A stretch of 64,000 nt of DNA. It comes from Caldicellulosiruptor obsidiansis OB47 (GTDB lineage Bacteria; Bacillota; Thermoanaerobacteria; Caldicellulosiruptorales; Caldicellulosiruptoraceae). Within the stretch, counting starts at the first letter, position 1; each line of letters starts with the position of its first letter. The DNA is taken from assembly GCF_000145215.1 (NCBI RefSeq), contig NC_014392.1, positions 799,501-863,500 on the forward strand, written 5' to 3'. Below are positions 1-7,946 of the stretch, one piece after another. The translations under genes and the position numbers were made by a program. The notes beneath the pieces were generated by a model. It searched no databases. It was not told the origin of the DNA and was given only the letters and a program-made list of their open reading frames with translations.

Positions 1-2
1 TT

Positions 3-581
3 GCAGTGGGTTATTTGCTGGGAAGTGTTCTTCCGGCACTTATAATCAGCAAGATGATAAATGGTATTGATATTAGAAAGTATGGGAGCGGAAATCCTGG
101 GACAACAAATGTTTTAAGAACTCTTGGAATTGGTCCTGCAATTTTGGTTTTTGCAATTGATGTTTTAAAAGGTGTGGTTGCGACCTTGTTTGCAAAGATA
201 GTAATGCCAGATGACATAGTGCTTGGTGTTACTTTGGCTGGATTTGCAGTCATTTGGGGGCATACTTTCCCACTTTATTTCGGATTTAGGGGAGGAAAGG
301 CAGCAGCAACTTCGATAGGGGTTGCACTTGTTGCAACGCCTATCATAACTATTGTTGTGATTGCTTTAGCACTTATTGTTCTTCTACTGAAAAGGTACAT
401 GTCTTTGACAGTGATTGTTGGAGCGATTTTATATTTCTTTGCAGTTTTAATATTTGCAAGAGAGTATTGGTTTTTAGCTTTAATTATTTTGGTGGTTATA
501 ATTGTAAGACATAGAGAGAATATTAAAAGACTTTTAAATGGCACAGAAAGAAAGGTAGGGGAAAGGGTTAAACTTCAATAA
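3..581 (+). CDS. plsY: Glycerol-3-phosphate acyltransferase PlsY, 5' truncated
   Basis: Membrane acyltransferase that moves the acyl group of acyl-phosphate to glycerol-3-phosphate, the first step of phospholipid synthesis with PlsX. The frame is open to the left edge, so the true start and part of the first membrane helix lie outside the window. Visible PlsY motifs are the GSGNPGTTNVLR loop, the FRGGKAAATSIG loop (most relatives have GGKG, so the Ala after Lys is a small deviation) and the C-terminal HRENIKRLLNGTERKVG segment. Hydrophobic stretches between these loops fit the usual five-helix topology. The next gene follows after 5 bases, which suggests co-transcription. Confidence 0.95.
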   Translation, partial: AVGYLLGSVLPALIISKMINGIDIRKYGSGNPGTTNVLRTLGIGPAILVFAIDVLKGVVATLFAKIVMPDDIVLGVTLAGFAVIWGHTFPLYFGFRGGKAAATSIGVALVATPIITIVVIALALIVLLLKRYMSLTVIVGAILYFFAVLIFAREYWFLALIILVVIIVRHRENIKRLLNGTERKVGERVKLQ

Positions 582-586
582 ACAAA

Positions 587-1318
587 ATGAATTTGTATAG
601 TAAAATAGCTGCTTACTATTCAAAATTTTCATCATTGTTCTTTAATAGAAAAGACATTTTCAGGTTTATTGAAAAAAGTTTTTTAAGTTTTGAAATCAAA
701 AAAGATTGCAAAATATTGGATATAGGGTGTGCGAATGCTAAACTGTTGTTTCTTTTAAAAAGGAGAGGTTTTGAAAAACTTTATGGGATTGATATTTCTT
801 CAGAGATGATAGAGCTTGCTTTCAAGAAAGCTGTTTTAAAAGGTATAAAGCTTTACAATCTGAATTTTTTGAATTTTACGTCCAGAAAGAAGTTTGATGT
901 TGCTCTGTGCACAATGGATGTTACAAATCACATTCCAAACGAGCAGATATTTGATTTTTTTAAAAATGTAACTACCATTTTGAAGAAGAACGGAATACTT
1001 ATTTTTGATATAAATACCAAAGAATATTTACAAAAGCTTGGCAAGAGGAGATTTGTTGTCAAAAAAATAGAAGATACACTTTTGAGCTGGAAGTTTAGCT
1101 TGAATTCAAAATATCTGAAAATAAATTTTTCAGTAAAAGAGAAAAATGGTGAGGTAGCTTCAGAAGATATATACCAGTTTATATATGATGAGGAATTTAT
1201 TGAAAATATACTAAAAGACTGTGGTTTTGAGATATTGAGGAAAGTGTATGATTATAGGCTGCCCTTTAAAACCAGATTTTTATCAAAAGTGTGCTATGTG
1301 TGTAAGAAGATTTGGTGA
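587..1318 (+). CDS. Class I SAM-dependent methyltransferase, substrate unknown
   Basis: 243 residues with a Rossmann-type methyltransferase core. Motif I is the DIGCANAKLL stretch near residue 46, followed by an acidic strand end (GIDISSEMIELA) that would hold the SAM ribose. A post-I strand (FDVALCTMDVTNHI) and the NGILIFDINT strand complete the usual order. The glycine-rich loop is poorer than consensus (GCANA rather than GCGTG). There is no membrane segment or signal peptide. It follows plsY by 5 bases, but lipid methylation cannot be concluded from that alone. The function is unassigned beyond the fold. Confidence 0.8.
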   Translation: MNLYSKIAAYYSKFSSLFFNRKDIFRFIEKSFLSFEIKKDCKILDIGCANAKLLFLLKRRGFEKLYGIDISSEMIELAFKKAVLKGIKLYNLNFLNFTSRKKFDVALCTMDVTNHIPNEQIFDFFKNVTTILKKNGILIFDINTKEYLQKLGKRRFVVKKIEDTLLSWKFSLNSKYLKINFSVKEKNGEVASEDIYQFIYDEEFIENILKDCGFEILRKVYDYRLPFKTRFLSKVCYVCKKIW

Positions 1319-1386
1319 ATAATGATATATCAAAAAAAGAATAATATTCTATGTAAATCATATTTTAAGAAGGTGGACTTGTAAAG

Positions 1387-1587
1387 ATGCGAGGAAGAGT
1401 TAAATGGTTCAATCCCGAAAAAGGTTATGGGTTTATAAGTGCTGACAATGGCGAAGATGTATTTGTACACTTCTCTGCTATCAATATGGAGGGATACAAA
1501 ACACTTGCAGAAGGACAGACAGTTGAGTTTGACATTGTTAAGACAGAAAGAGGAAATCAGGCTATGAATGTAAGGAAAGTAAAATGA
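1387..1587 (+). CDS. Cold-shock domain protein (CspA family)
   Basis: 66-residue single cold-shock domain that binds single-stranded RNA and DNA and acts as an RNA chaperone. RNP1 (KGYGFIS) and RNP2 (VFVHFS) are both intact, and the length is typical. An AAGGTGG ribosome site precedes the ATG. It ends in a strong intrinsic terminator that overlaps the stop codon, so it is probably transcribed alone or as the last gene after plsY and the methyltransferase. The 5' leader is only about 70 bases, too short for the long cold-responsive leader of E. coli cspA. Confidence 0.95.
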   Translation: MRGRVKWFNPEKGYGFISADNGEDVFVHFSAINMEGYKTLAEGQTVEFDIVKTERGNQAMNVRKVK

Positions 1588-1619
1588 GCTTCTGGCAGTT
1601 TTGCTGGAAGCTTTTTTGT
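1587..1619 (+). terminator. Intrinsic terminator after the cold-shock gene
   Basis: AGCTTC pairs with GAAGCT, with an inner CAG/CTG extension and a short loop, and a run of six T follows directly. The left arm overlaps the last base of the cold-shock stop codon. Confidence 0.85.
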
Positions 1620-1680
1620 TTTTGGATTAAAATAAACTTATAAACTTTTAAGTAAGTTGAATTTCGGAGGGAGAATTTAT

Positions 1681-2535
1681 ATGGCTGAAATCTTAAGAGC
1701 TCTATCAAAGGATAAGAATATAGCAATTTTTATCATGAACTCAACAGATATAGTAGAATATGCACGTAAGATACATAACCTTCCACCTATTCCTGCAGCA
1801 GCTTTAGGAAGGTTATTGACAGCAACATCTATGATGGGCATAATGCTAAAAGGTGAGAATCATTCTGTGTCAGTTCAAATATCATGTTCAGGTGTACTTA
1901 AAGGCTTGGTTGCCGTTTCCGACTCAAAAGGGAATGTAAAGGGATATGTAAAAAACAAAGATGTGCTCACAGAGATTGATGAAAGAGGAAAGTTAAATGT
2001 CAAAGGAGCAATTGGAGAAGGCACTCTCACAGTTATAAAAGATTTAGGATTAAAAGAGCCTTATATAGGTCAAATTGAACTTGTATCAGGTGAGATAGCA
2101 GAGGATATAACAAACTATTTTGCTCTGTCAGAACAAATTCCTTCAGCTGTTGCGCTTGGTGTTCTAATTGACATGGATGAAAGTATAAAATCAGCAGGAG
2201 GTTTTATTATTCAAGTTTTACCTAATACAGATGAAAAGGTTGTTTTAGAGCTGGAACAGAAGTTGAAAAATTTTTCAAACATCTCATCAGTACTTGAAAA
2301 TAAGAGCATTGAAGAGATTGTAAAAGAACTTTTTGGCAGAATAGAGTATGAGGTTTTGGCAAGGTATCAACCAGTGTATAAATGTAATTGTTCTAAAGAA
2401 AAAGTAGAATCTATAATTCCACTTTTAAAAGACGAAGAAATTTCAGATGACAATATCGAAATTGTATGCAGTTTTTGCCAGAAAAAATACTATTTTTCCA
2501 AGGAAGAAGCTTTTAAAATTAAATATGGCGAATAA
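1681..2535 (+). CDS. hslO: Redox-regulated chaperone Hsp33
   Basis: Holdase chaperone switched on by oxidation of a C-terminal zinc centre. The zinc ligands are visible as CNC and CSFC, separated by about 27 residues at the C-terminus, exactly the CxC...CxxC arrangement of the family. The N-terminal domain carries the conserved GRLLTATSMMG segment. The ATG at 1681 is preferred because GGAGG lies ten bases upstream; a TTG 24 bases earlier would sit upstream of that site. This gives 284 residues, close to the family norm of about 290. Confidence 0.95.
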   Translation: MAEILRALSKDKNIAIFIMNSTDIVEYARKIHNLPPIPAAALGRLLTATSMMGIMLKGENHSVSVQISCSGVLKGLVAVSDSKGNVKGYVKNKDVLTEIDERGKLNVKGAIGEGTLTVIKDLGLKEPYIGQIELVSGEIAEDITNYFALSEQIPSAVALGVLIDMDESIKSAGGFIIQVLPNTDEKVVLELEQKLKNFSNISSVLENKSIEEIVKELFGRIEYEVLARYQPVYKCNCSKEKVESIIPLLKDEEISDDNIEIVCSFCQKKYYFSKEEAFKIKYGE

Positions 2536-2633
2536 TAAAGAGAAAAATCGAGATTTATTTAGCAATAGTGAGAAGAACCCGAATTTTAAGCTAAAATAGC
2601 TGAATATAATAAAAAATTGCCCTAAAAATACTA

Positions 2634-2662
2634 TTGAAAAAACTACTCATCTTAAGTATAAT
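2634..2662 (+). promoter_or_regulatory. Sigma-A promoter of the tRNA operon
   Basis: TTGAAA (2634-2639) and TATAAT (2657-2662) are separated by 17 bases, a near-consensus vegetative promoter. It is the only good promoter before the five tRNA genes. Transcription should begin near 2669. Confidence 0.85.
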
Positions 2663-2671
2663 AAAACATGT

Positions 2672-2691
2672 CGCCGCTGATTGAAGCGGCG
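2672..2691 (+). other. Hairpin at the 5' end of the tRNA transcript
   Basis: CGCCGCT and AGCGGCG form a perfect 7-bp GC-rich stem with a 6-base loop. It begins within a few bases of the predicted transcription start and ends about 12 bases before the first tRNA. There is no T-run after it, so it is not a terminator. A role in leader stability or 5' processing is inferred. Confidence 0.6.
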
Positions 2692-2703
2692 GTTGAAAAA
2701 AAC

Positions 2704-2779
2704 GGGCGGTTAGCTCAGCTGGGAGAGCACCTGCCTTACAAGCAGGGGGTCGCAGGTTCGAGCCCTGCACTGCCCACCA
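2704..2779 (+). tRNA. tRNA-Val (anticodon TAC)
   Basis: Full cloverleaf: acceptor GGGCGGT pairs with ACTGCCC with one G-U pair, the anticodon loop is CTTACAA between CCTGC and GCAGG, the T-loop is standard, the discriminator is A, and CCA is encoded. Confidence 0.97.
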
Positions 2780-2787
2780 TCTAAAAA

Positions 2788-2864
2788 GGCCCAGTAGCTC
2801 AGTCGGTTAGAGCGCCAGCCTGTCACGCTGGAGGTCGAGGGTTCGAGTCCCTTCTGGGTCGCCA
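2788..2864 (+). tRNA. tRNA-Asp (anticodon GTC)
   Basis: Acceptor GGCCCAG pairs with CTGGGTC with one G-U pair. The anticodon loop is CTGTCAC between CCAGC and GCTGG, the discriminator is G as expected for Asp, and CCA is encoded. It lies 8 bases after tRNA-Val. Confidence 0.97.
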
Positions 2865-2879
2865 TCTAAAAATAAATGT

Positions 2880-2955
<76 letters not shown>

Positions 2956-2968
2956 TCTTTCAAGATGA

Positions 2969-3044
2969 GCGGGAATAGCTCAGTTGGTAGAGCGCTACCT
3001 TGCCAAGGTAGATGTCGCGGGTTCGAGTCCCGTTTCCCGCTCCA
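2969..3044 (+). tRNA. tRNA-Gly (anticodon GCC)
   Basis: Acceptor GCGGGAA pairs with TTCCCGC. The anticodon loop is TTGCCAA between CTACC and GGTAG, the discriminator is T, and CCA is encoded. Confidence 0.97.
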
Positions 3045-3068
3045 AAATTTTATATAAGAAAAAAATAT

Positions 3069-3143
3069 GGCGCCATAGCCAAGCGGTAAGGCAAGGGTCT
3101 GCAAAATCCTGATTCCCCGGTTCAAATCCGGGTGGCGCCTCCA
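3069..3143 (+). tRNA. tRNA-Cys (anticodon GCA)
   Basis: Acceptor GGCGCCA pairs perfectly with TGGCGCC. The anticodon loop is CTGCAAA, the discriminator is T (U73, the identity base for Cys), and CCA is encoded. It is the last tRNA of the operon. Confidence 0.97.
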
Positions 3144-3162
3144 ATATATGTGAAAGTTATCG

Positions 3163-3196
3163 AACCTGCTCAAAAAATGAGCAGGTTTTTGTTTTT
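3163..3196 (+). terminator. Intrinsic terminator of the tRNA operon
   Basis: AACCTGCTCA pairs perfectly with TGAGCAGGTT (10 bp) across a loop of five A, followed by a T-rich tail. Confidence 0.92.
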
Positions 3197-3210
3197 CTAA
3201 AGAAGGATTT

Positions 3211-3239
3211 TTGAGCTTTGCGTAGAATAAATATATATT
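3211..3239 (+). promoter_or_regulatory. Candidate promoter of hppA
   Basis: TTGAGC (3211-3216) and TATATT (3234-3239) are 17 bases apart, just downstream of the tRNA terminator and about 65 bases before the hppA start. A TTGACA at 3267-3272 has no -10 partner before the ribosome site and was not chosen. Confidence 0.55.
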
Positions 3240-3302
3240 GTACGCTTTTTAAAGGCTGTCAAATTGTTGACAAAAAATTTATTCTAAAGAGGAGGGATTG
3301 CA

Positions 3303-5438
3303 GTGGGAGCCTACATAGCATTAATCTATGGAGTTATTGTATTTGCAATTCTTGTAATCATTGGGCTTGTCAGATTTATCTTTTCTCAAGAAAAAGGCAA
3401 TGAAAAAATGCAGGAAATTGCTGGTGCAATCAGAGAAGGTGCTATGGCATTTTTAAACAGGCAGTACAAAACTATTGGTATTCTTGCTTTAATTGTTGCT
3501 ATTATAATCATCATTGCAAACTATTTTGGTAATCTGTCAAAAGGTTCGTCTCAGGCTGCTTCAATTGCTTTTCATATAGGATTTGCATTTATAACAGGTG
3601 CACTTTGCTCAGCAATCTCTGGTTATTTGGGAATGTATATTGCTGTGAATTCCAATGTAAGAGCTGCAGCAGGTGCAAGAAAAGGTTTAAATAGAGCTTT
3701 GCAGATAGCTCTTCGTGGTGGTGCTGTAACGGGATTAGCTGTAACAGCGCTATCACTTTTGGGTGTTGCAACATTGTTTTTACTCTATGGAGGTGCTTCT
3801 GGGAAAGAAAATCTTATAAAAGAGGCACCATCACTGATTGTTGGTTTTGGATTTGGAGCATCATTTGTGGCTCTCTTTGCTCAGCTTGGCGGTGGAATTT
3901 ATACAAAAGCTGCTGATGTTGGTGCTGACCTTGTGGGCAAAGTAGAAGCGGGAATTCCTGAAGATGATCCAAGAAACCCGGCTGTTGTTGCTGACCTTGT
4001 TGGTGACAATGTTGGAGACTGTGCAGGTCGTGGTGCAGACCTTTTTGAGTCAACAGCAGCTGAGAATATAGGTGCTATGATATTAGGTGTTGCACTATAT
4101 CCGGTGTTTGGTTGGAAAGGAATTTTATTTCCGCTTGTTGCACGTGCTATAGGTATTGTTTCATCTGTTATTGGTCTTTTCTTTGTCAACACAAAAGATG
4201 AAAGCAAAGACCCAATGAAGGCTTTGAACAAGGGCTACTTTGTAACAACAATCTTAAACTTGATAGTATTGGTTTTCATAGTAAAAGCAATGCTATCTGG
4301 TAAGCTTCCGAATGGACAAGAGGTTAACTGGTGGCTTTTGTATGGCTGTGCAGTTGCGGGAATTATCCTGAGCTATATTTTCGTATGGCTTACAGATTTT
4401 TATACATCATACCACTACAGACCTGTTCAAGAAATTGCTAAAGCATCAACAACCGGTCCTGCAACAAATATCATAACAGGTATGTCTGTTGGTATGGAAT
4501 CGACAGCGTTACCGGTTATATTTATATCAATTGCAATTTATATTGCGTACAAGCTTGGTGAACATGCACTTCCTGGGTTTGCAAACGGAGGACTTTACGG
4601 AACAGCAATTGCAACAATGGGTATGCTTTCAACCTGTGCATACATTTTAGCAATGGACACATTTGGACCGATTACAGACAATGCCGGTGGTATCACTGAG
4701 ATGTCCGGTGCACCTGAAGAGGTAAGAAATGTTACAGACAGGCTTGATGCTTGCGGCAATACTACAAAAGCCCTGACAAAAGGTTATGCAATTGGTTCTG
4801 CGGCGCTTGCAACTTTCTTACTTTTCTCTGCTTATCTTGATGAAGTCAAAAAGATACTGGGAAGACCACTTGAGTCTTGGTTCTCTGTTGATATTGGAAA
4901 ACCTGAAGTATTCATCGGTGCATTTATCGGCGCGATGGTTGTTTACCTCTTCAGCTCAACAGCAATAAGGGCGGTTGGAAGAGCTGCACAGTATGTTATC
5001 TTGGAAGTAAGACGTCAATTTAAAGAGATACCTGGCATTATGGAAGGAAGAGCAAAGCCAGATTATGCTAAGTGTGTTGATATTGTTACAAAAGGTGCTT
5101 TGAAAGAAATGGTTGTTCCTGGAATGATAGTTGTTATTGCACCGATACTTGTTGGAATTCTTCTTGGAAAAGAAGCAGCAGCAGGATTTTTAATGATAGG
5201 TACAATTGCAGGTGTAATTTTGGCACTTTTCCTCAACAACGGCGGTGGTGCATGGGACAATGCTAAGAAGTTTATAGAGCTTGGCAACTACGGTGGTAAG
5301 AGGTCTGATGCACACAAGGCAGCAGTTGTTGGCGATACAGTTGGAGATCCTTGCAAAGACACAGCAGGTCCATCCTTGCATGTTCTTGTAAAGCTTATAT
5401 CGACAATTACTCTTGTATTTGTATCACTCTTTAGATAA
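3303..5438 (+). CDS. hppA: Membrane-bound proton-translocating pyrophosphatase
   Basis: Integral membrane pump of 711 residues, with about 16 hydrophobic helices, that couples hydrolysis of pyrophosphate to ion export. The catalytic loop shows the signature DVGADLVGK followed by EDDPRNPAVVADLVGDNVGD, and the second acidic site is near the C-terminus (GDTVGDPCKDTAGPS). The ion-dependence motif reads GNTTKALTKG: Lys489, with Thr three residues later, is the pair known from potassium-independent proton pumps, whereas potassium-dependent enzymes have Ala at both places. The start is a GTG with GGAGGG six bases upstream. It is monocistronic, with its own candidate promoter and terminator. Such pumps recover energy from biosynthetic pyrophosphate in energy-limited anaerobes. 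Confidence 0.97.
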   Translation: MGAYIALIYGVIVFAILVIIGLVRFIFSQEKGNEKMQEIAGAIREGAMAFLNRQYKTIGILALIVAIIIIIANYFGNLSKGSSQAASIAFHIGFAFITGALCSAISGYLGMYIAVNSNVRAAAGARKGLNRALQIALRGGAVTGLAVTALSLLGVATLFLLYGGASGKENLIKEAPSLIVGFGFGASFVALFAQLGGGIYTKAADVGADLVGKVEAGIPEDDPRNPAVVADLVGDNVGDCAGRGADLFESTAAENIGAMILGVALYPVFGWKGILFPLVARAIGIVSSVIGLFFVNTKDESKDPMKALNKGYFVTTILNLIVLVFIVKAMLSGKLPNGQEVNWWLLYGCAVAGIILSYIFVWLTDFYTSYHYRPVQEIAKASTTGPATNIITGMSVGMESTALPVIFISIAIYIAYKLGEHALPGFANGGLYGTAIATMGMLSTCAYILAMDTFGPITDNAGGITEMSGAPEEVRNVTDRLDACGNTTKALTKGYAIGSAALATFLLFSAYLDEVKKILGRPLESWFSVDIGKPEVFIGAFIGAMVVYLFSSTAIRAVGRAAQYVILEVRRQFKEIPGIMEGRAKPDYAKCVDIVTKGALKEMVVPGMIVVIAPILVGILLGKEAAAGFLMIGTIAGVILALFLNNGGGAWDNAKKFIELGNYGGKRSDAHKAAVVGDTVGDPCKDTAGPSLHVLVKLISTITLVFVSLFR

Positions 5439-5461
5439 TGTTAAGCAATAAAATAAAAGCA

Positions 5462-5506
5462 AAAGGGGAGAAGGGGAACTACAGCCCTTCTCCCTTTTTT
5501 GTTTTT
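5462..5506 (+). terminator. Intrinsic terminator after hppA
   Basis: GGGAGAAGGG pairs perfectly with CCCTTCTCCC (10 bp, loop of 9) and is followed by TTTTTTG and TTTTT runs. Confidence 0.93.
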
Positions 5507-5562
5507 GAGAATTAAAGATAGGGACTGAATTTAAGTTTGCTTATACAGAAAATAAATTAAAG

Positions 5563-5592
5563 TTGTTAAACAATTTTCAAAAATGGTATAAT
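5563..5592 (+). promoter_or_regulatory. Promoter of the 108-residue orphan gene
   Basis: TTGTTA (5563-5568) and a perfect TATAAT (5587-5592) are 18 bases apart, about 30 bases before the ATG and its GGGGGGAG ribosome site. Confidence 0.7.
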
Positions 5593-5623
5593 AAAATTAG
5601 GAAGTGAATAGGGGGGAGCACAG

Positions 5624-5950
5624 ATGGGTCTGTTTGGATTAGGTGTACCAAAACAGATAAAAGAGCTTGGGCGCGACATCTGTGAACCGCTTGATGTTGA
5701 GTACATTGAAGGTCATCCTGATATCAAGTACCAGGGCAGGATGAAACTGCATGTTTGTCAGAATGGTTTTTATCTGATTGACCCATCTAAAAAGCATTTC
5801 GGAATTGTCAAGTGGACAGATTTTAAAGACGCTTATCCGAGCAAGACAGGTGACAGGAGAACAGTAATTGCGGCAAAGGACTATAAGATTTACTTACTTG
5901 GCATTGAAGAGAGGGTTTGCGAAGTTCTGACAAAGAGGATGGCAAGCTAA
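5624..5950 (+). CDS. Conserved-looking hypothetical protein, 108 residues
   Basis: I do not recognise a family. The protein is soluble, with no signal peptide or membrane segment, and is rich in charged residues. It begins with a short glycine/hydrophobic stretch (MGLFGLGVPKQIKEL) that could be an amphipathic or membrane-touching start. A middle beta-type segment follows (GRMKLHVCQNGFYLIDPSKK), and the C-terminus is helical. The gene has its own promoter and a strong terminator on each side, so it is a single-gene unit between hppA and gatC. Codon use resembles its neighbours, and the ribosome site is excellent, so it is very probably expressed. Confidence 0.8.
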   Translation: MGLFGLGVPKQIKELGRDICEPLDVEYIEGHPDIKYQGRMKLHVCQNGFYLIDPSKKHFGIVKWTDFKDAYPSKTGDRRTVIAAKDYKIYLLGIEERVCEVLTKRMAS

Positions 5951-5988
5951 CAGGAGGCAGAATACATTTTCACGAATCTTTATATGAA

Positions 5989-6024
5989 AAGAGGGGCTGC
6001 TAAAAATGTGCAGCCTCTTTTTTC
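5989..6024 (+). terminator. Intrinsic terminator after the orphan gene
   Basis: GAGGGGCTGC pairs with GCAGCCTC (with a G-U pair) across a loop of about nine bases, followed by six T. Confidence 0.85.
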
Positions 6025-6051
6025 TTGATAATGAGATTTTTTTACTATAAA
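6025..6051 (+). promoter_or_regulatory. Possible promoter of gatCAB
   Basis: TTGATA (6025-6030) and TATAAA (6046-6051) lie directly after the preceding terminator and about 60 bases before gatC. The 15-base spacer is short, so the exact hexamers are uncertain, but a promoter is needed here because the upstream unit terminates. Confidence 0.4.
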
Positions 6052-6112
6052 ATAGAGAAGAGTAGTAAAAAAAGAAAACTTCTATTAAAAGCTAAGGGAG
6101 ATGATATGAAAG

Positions 6113-6397
6113 ATGATTACAAGAAATGATGTTGAATATGTTGCAAACCTTGCAAGGCTTACTCTGACTGAAGAAGAAACTGAAAAGATGATAAAAGAGC
6201 TTGGGGCTATAATTGAGTTTGCAAATAAACTATCTGATCTTGACACCGAAGGTATTGAACCAACCGCACATGTTCTTAATCTTTTCAATGTGTTTAGAAG
6301 TGATGAGGTAAAACCTTCATATCCGCGGGAAAAGATTTTACAAAACGCACCTTCACACGATGATGTTTGTATCAAGGTACCAAAGATTGTAGAATAA
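6113..6397 (+). CDS. gatC: Asp-tRNA(Asn)/Glu-tRNA(Gln) amidotransferase subunit C
   Basis: 94 residues, the normal size. GatC is the small belt subunit that wraps around GatA and stabilises the GatAB complex. Family hallmarks are the opening ITRNDVEYVANLARLTLTEEE and the PTAHVLNL segment, with FRSDEV near the middle. An upstream ATG at 6101 is in frame but hits a stop at once, so 6113 is the start. It is followed after 30 bases by gatA, giving the order gatC-gatA-gatB. Confidence 0.95.
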   Translation: MITRNDVEYVANLARLTLTEEETEKMIKELGAIIEFANKLSDLDTEGIEPTAHVLNLFNVFRSDEVKPSYPREKILQNAPSHDDVCIKVPKIVE

Positions 6398-6427
6398 ACA
6401 TTTATTTGTAAGGAGGCTAAACAAAAG

Positions 6428-7888
6428 ATGCTTTACAAACTAACTGCTCATGAAGCAATTGAACTTATAAAGAAAAAAGAAGTAAAATGCCAAGAGGTTG
6501 TTGAAAGTGTCTTTGAGAGAATTAAGCAGGTGGAGGATAAGGTAAAGTCTTATATAACAATCACAGAAGAACAGGCTTTAGAAAATGCAAAAAAGATTGA
6601 TGAGAAAATTGCGAAAGGTGAGCATGTTGGAGCTTTGTACGGGCTTCCAATCGCTCTTAAAGACAACCTGTGCACAGATGGAATTAGGACTACCTGTGCA
6701 TCAAAAATTCTTTATAACTTTGTCCCACCTTACGATGCAACAGTTGTGAAAAAGCTGAAGGAAAATCATATGACGCTATTAGGCAAGCTCAATATGGACG
6801 AGTTTGCAATGGGGTCATCAACAGAAAACTCTGCTTTTCACACAACTAAAAATCCTTGGGATTTGGAAAGAGTTCCAGGTGGTTCAAGTGGTGGGTCTGC
6901 TGCTGCTGTTGCAGCAGATGAAGCATTCTTTACTCTTGGTTCTGATACAGGTGGTTCTATCAGACAGCCAGCTTCCCTTTGTGGAGTTGTTGGTATGAAG
7001 CCAACGTATGGAAGAGTTTCGCGATTTGGACTTGTTGCATTTGCATCTTCTCTTGACCAGATAGGACCTTTGACAAAAGATGTTGAGGATTGTGCTTTAG
7101 CTATGAATATCATATGTGGACATGACCCATATGATGCAACATCAGCACCAATTGATGTTCCTGACTTTACAAAGGCTCTTAAAAACGATGTAAAAGGGCT
7201 CAAGATAGGAGTTCCAAGGGAATATATGGAAAAAGGAGTAAACGATGAGGTAAAAAAAGCTGTTGAGAAAGCACTTGAACTTTTAAAATCTCTTGGTGCA
7301 CAGTACGAAGAGTTTTCGATACCAATTGTGGAGTACGCTCTTCCAACTTACTATATCATTGCATCGTCTGAGGCAAGCTCAAACTTAGCAAGGTATGATG
7401 GAATCAAATATGGGTACAGAACACAGAACTATGACGACCTGATAGATTTGTACAAAAAAACAAGGTCTGAAGGATTTGGTGCAGAAGTAAAAAGAAGGAT
7501 TATGCTTGGGACATATGCGCTTTCTGCTGGATACTATGATGCATACTACAAAAAAGGATTGCAGGTAAGGACGTTGATTAAGCGGGCATTTGATGAAGCT
7601 TTCAAAAAGTATGATGTTATTATCACACCAACGAGCCCAACAACTGCATTCAAAATTGGCGAAAAGGTATCAAATCCGCTTGAGATGTATATGTCAGATA
7701 TATGTACAGTACCAGTTAACATAGCAGGGCTTCCGGCTATTTCGATACCATGTGGGTTTGATTCAAATAATCTACCCATCGGATTGCAAATTATTGGAAA
7801 AGCTTTTGATGAGGAAACAATACTAAGAGTTGCATATACCTATGAACAAAACAGCGGATATAGAAACTTAAAACCTCAGAATTTATAA
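6428..7888 (+). CDS. gatA: Glutamyl-tRNA(Gln) amidotransferase subunit A
   Basis: Amidase subunit that frees ammonia from glutamine for the conversion of misacylated Glu-tRNA(Gln), and often Asp-tRNA(Asn). 486 residues, standard length. The Ser-cisSer-Lys triad is visible: Lys78 in ALKDN, the serine pair around 153-154 in [10 protein letters not shown], and nucleophile Ser177 in SDTGGSIRQ. Its presence implies that at least one of Gln-tRNA or Asn-tRNA is made by the indirect route in this organism. An AAGGAGG ribosome site precedes the ATG. Confidence 0.97.
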   Translation: MLYKLTAHEAIELIKKKEVKCQEVVESVFERIKQVEDKVKSYITITEEQALENAKKIDEKIAKGEHVGALYGLPIALKDNLCTDGIRTTCASKILYNFVPPYDATVVKKLKENHMTLLGKLNMDEFAMGSSTENSAFHTTKNPWDLERVPGGSSGGSAAAVAADEAFFTLGSDTGGSIRQPASLCGVVGMKPTYGRVSRFGLVAFASSLDQIGPLTKDVEDCALAMNIICGHDPYDATSAPIDVPDFTKALKNDVKGLKIGVPREYMEKGVNDEVKKAVEKALELLKSLGAQYEEFSIPIVEYALPTYYIIASSEASSNLARYDGIKYGYRTQNYDDLIDLYKKTRSEGFGAEVKRRIMLGTYALSAGYYDAYYKKGLQVRTLIKRAFDEAFKKYDVIITPTSPTTAFKIGEKVSNPLEMYMSDICTVPVNIAGLPAISIPCGFDSNNLPIGLQIIGKAFDEETILRVAYTYEQNSGYRNLKPQNL

Positions 7889-7946
7889 TACAGAACCCTA
7901 TAAATTGAACAAAAGCATTATTTTAAACAAGAGGTGAAAAAAGAAG

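Noticed and set aside
3267-3272. TTGACA as the hppA -35 element
   Set aside because: The place where a -10 should be is the GGAGG ribosome site, with no TATAAT-like sequence.
3589-4231. Several long - strand frames inside hppA, rpoB, rpoC and the mur genes
   Set aside because: All are antisense shadows of clearly identified + strand genes and lack ribosome sites or family features.
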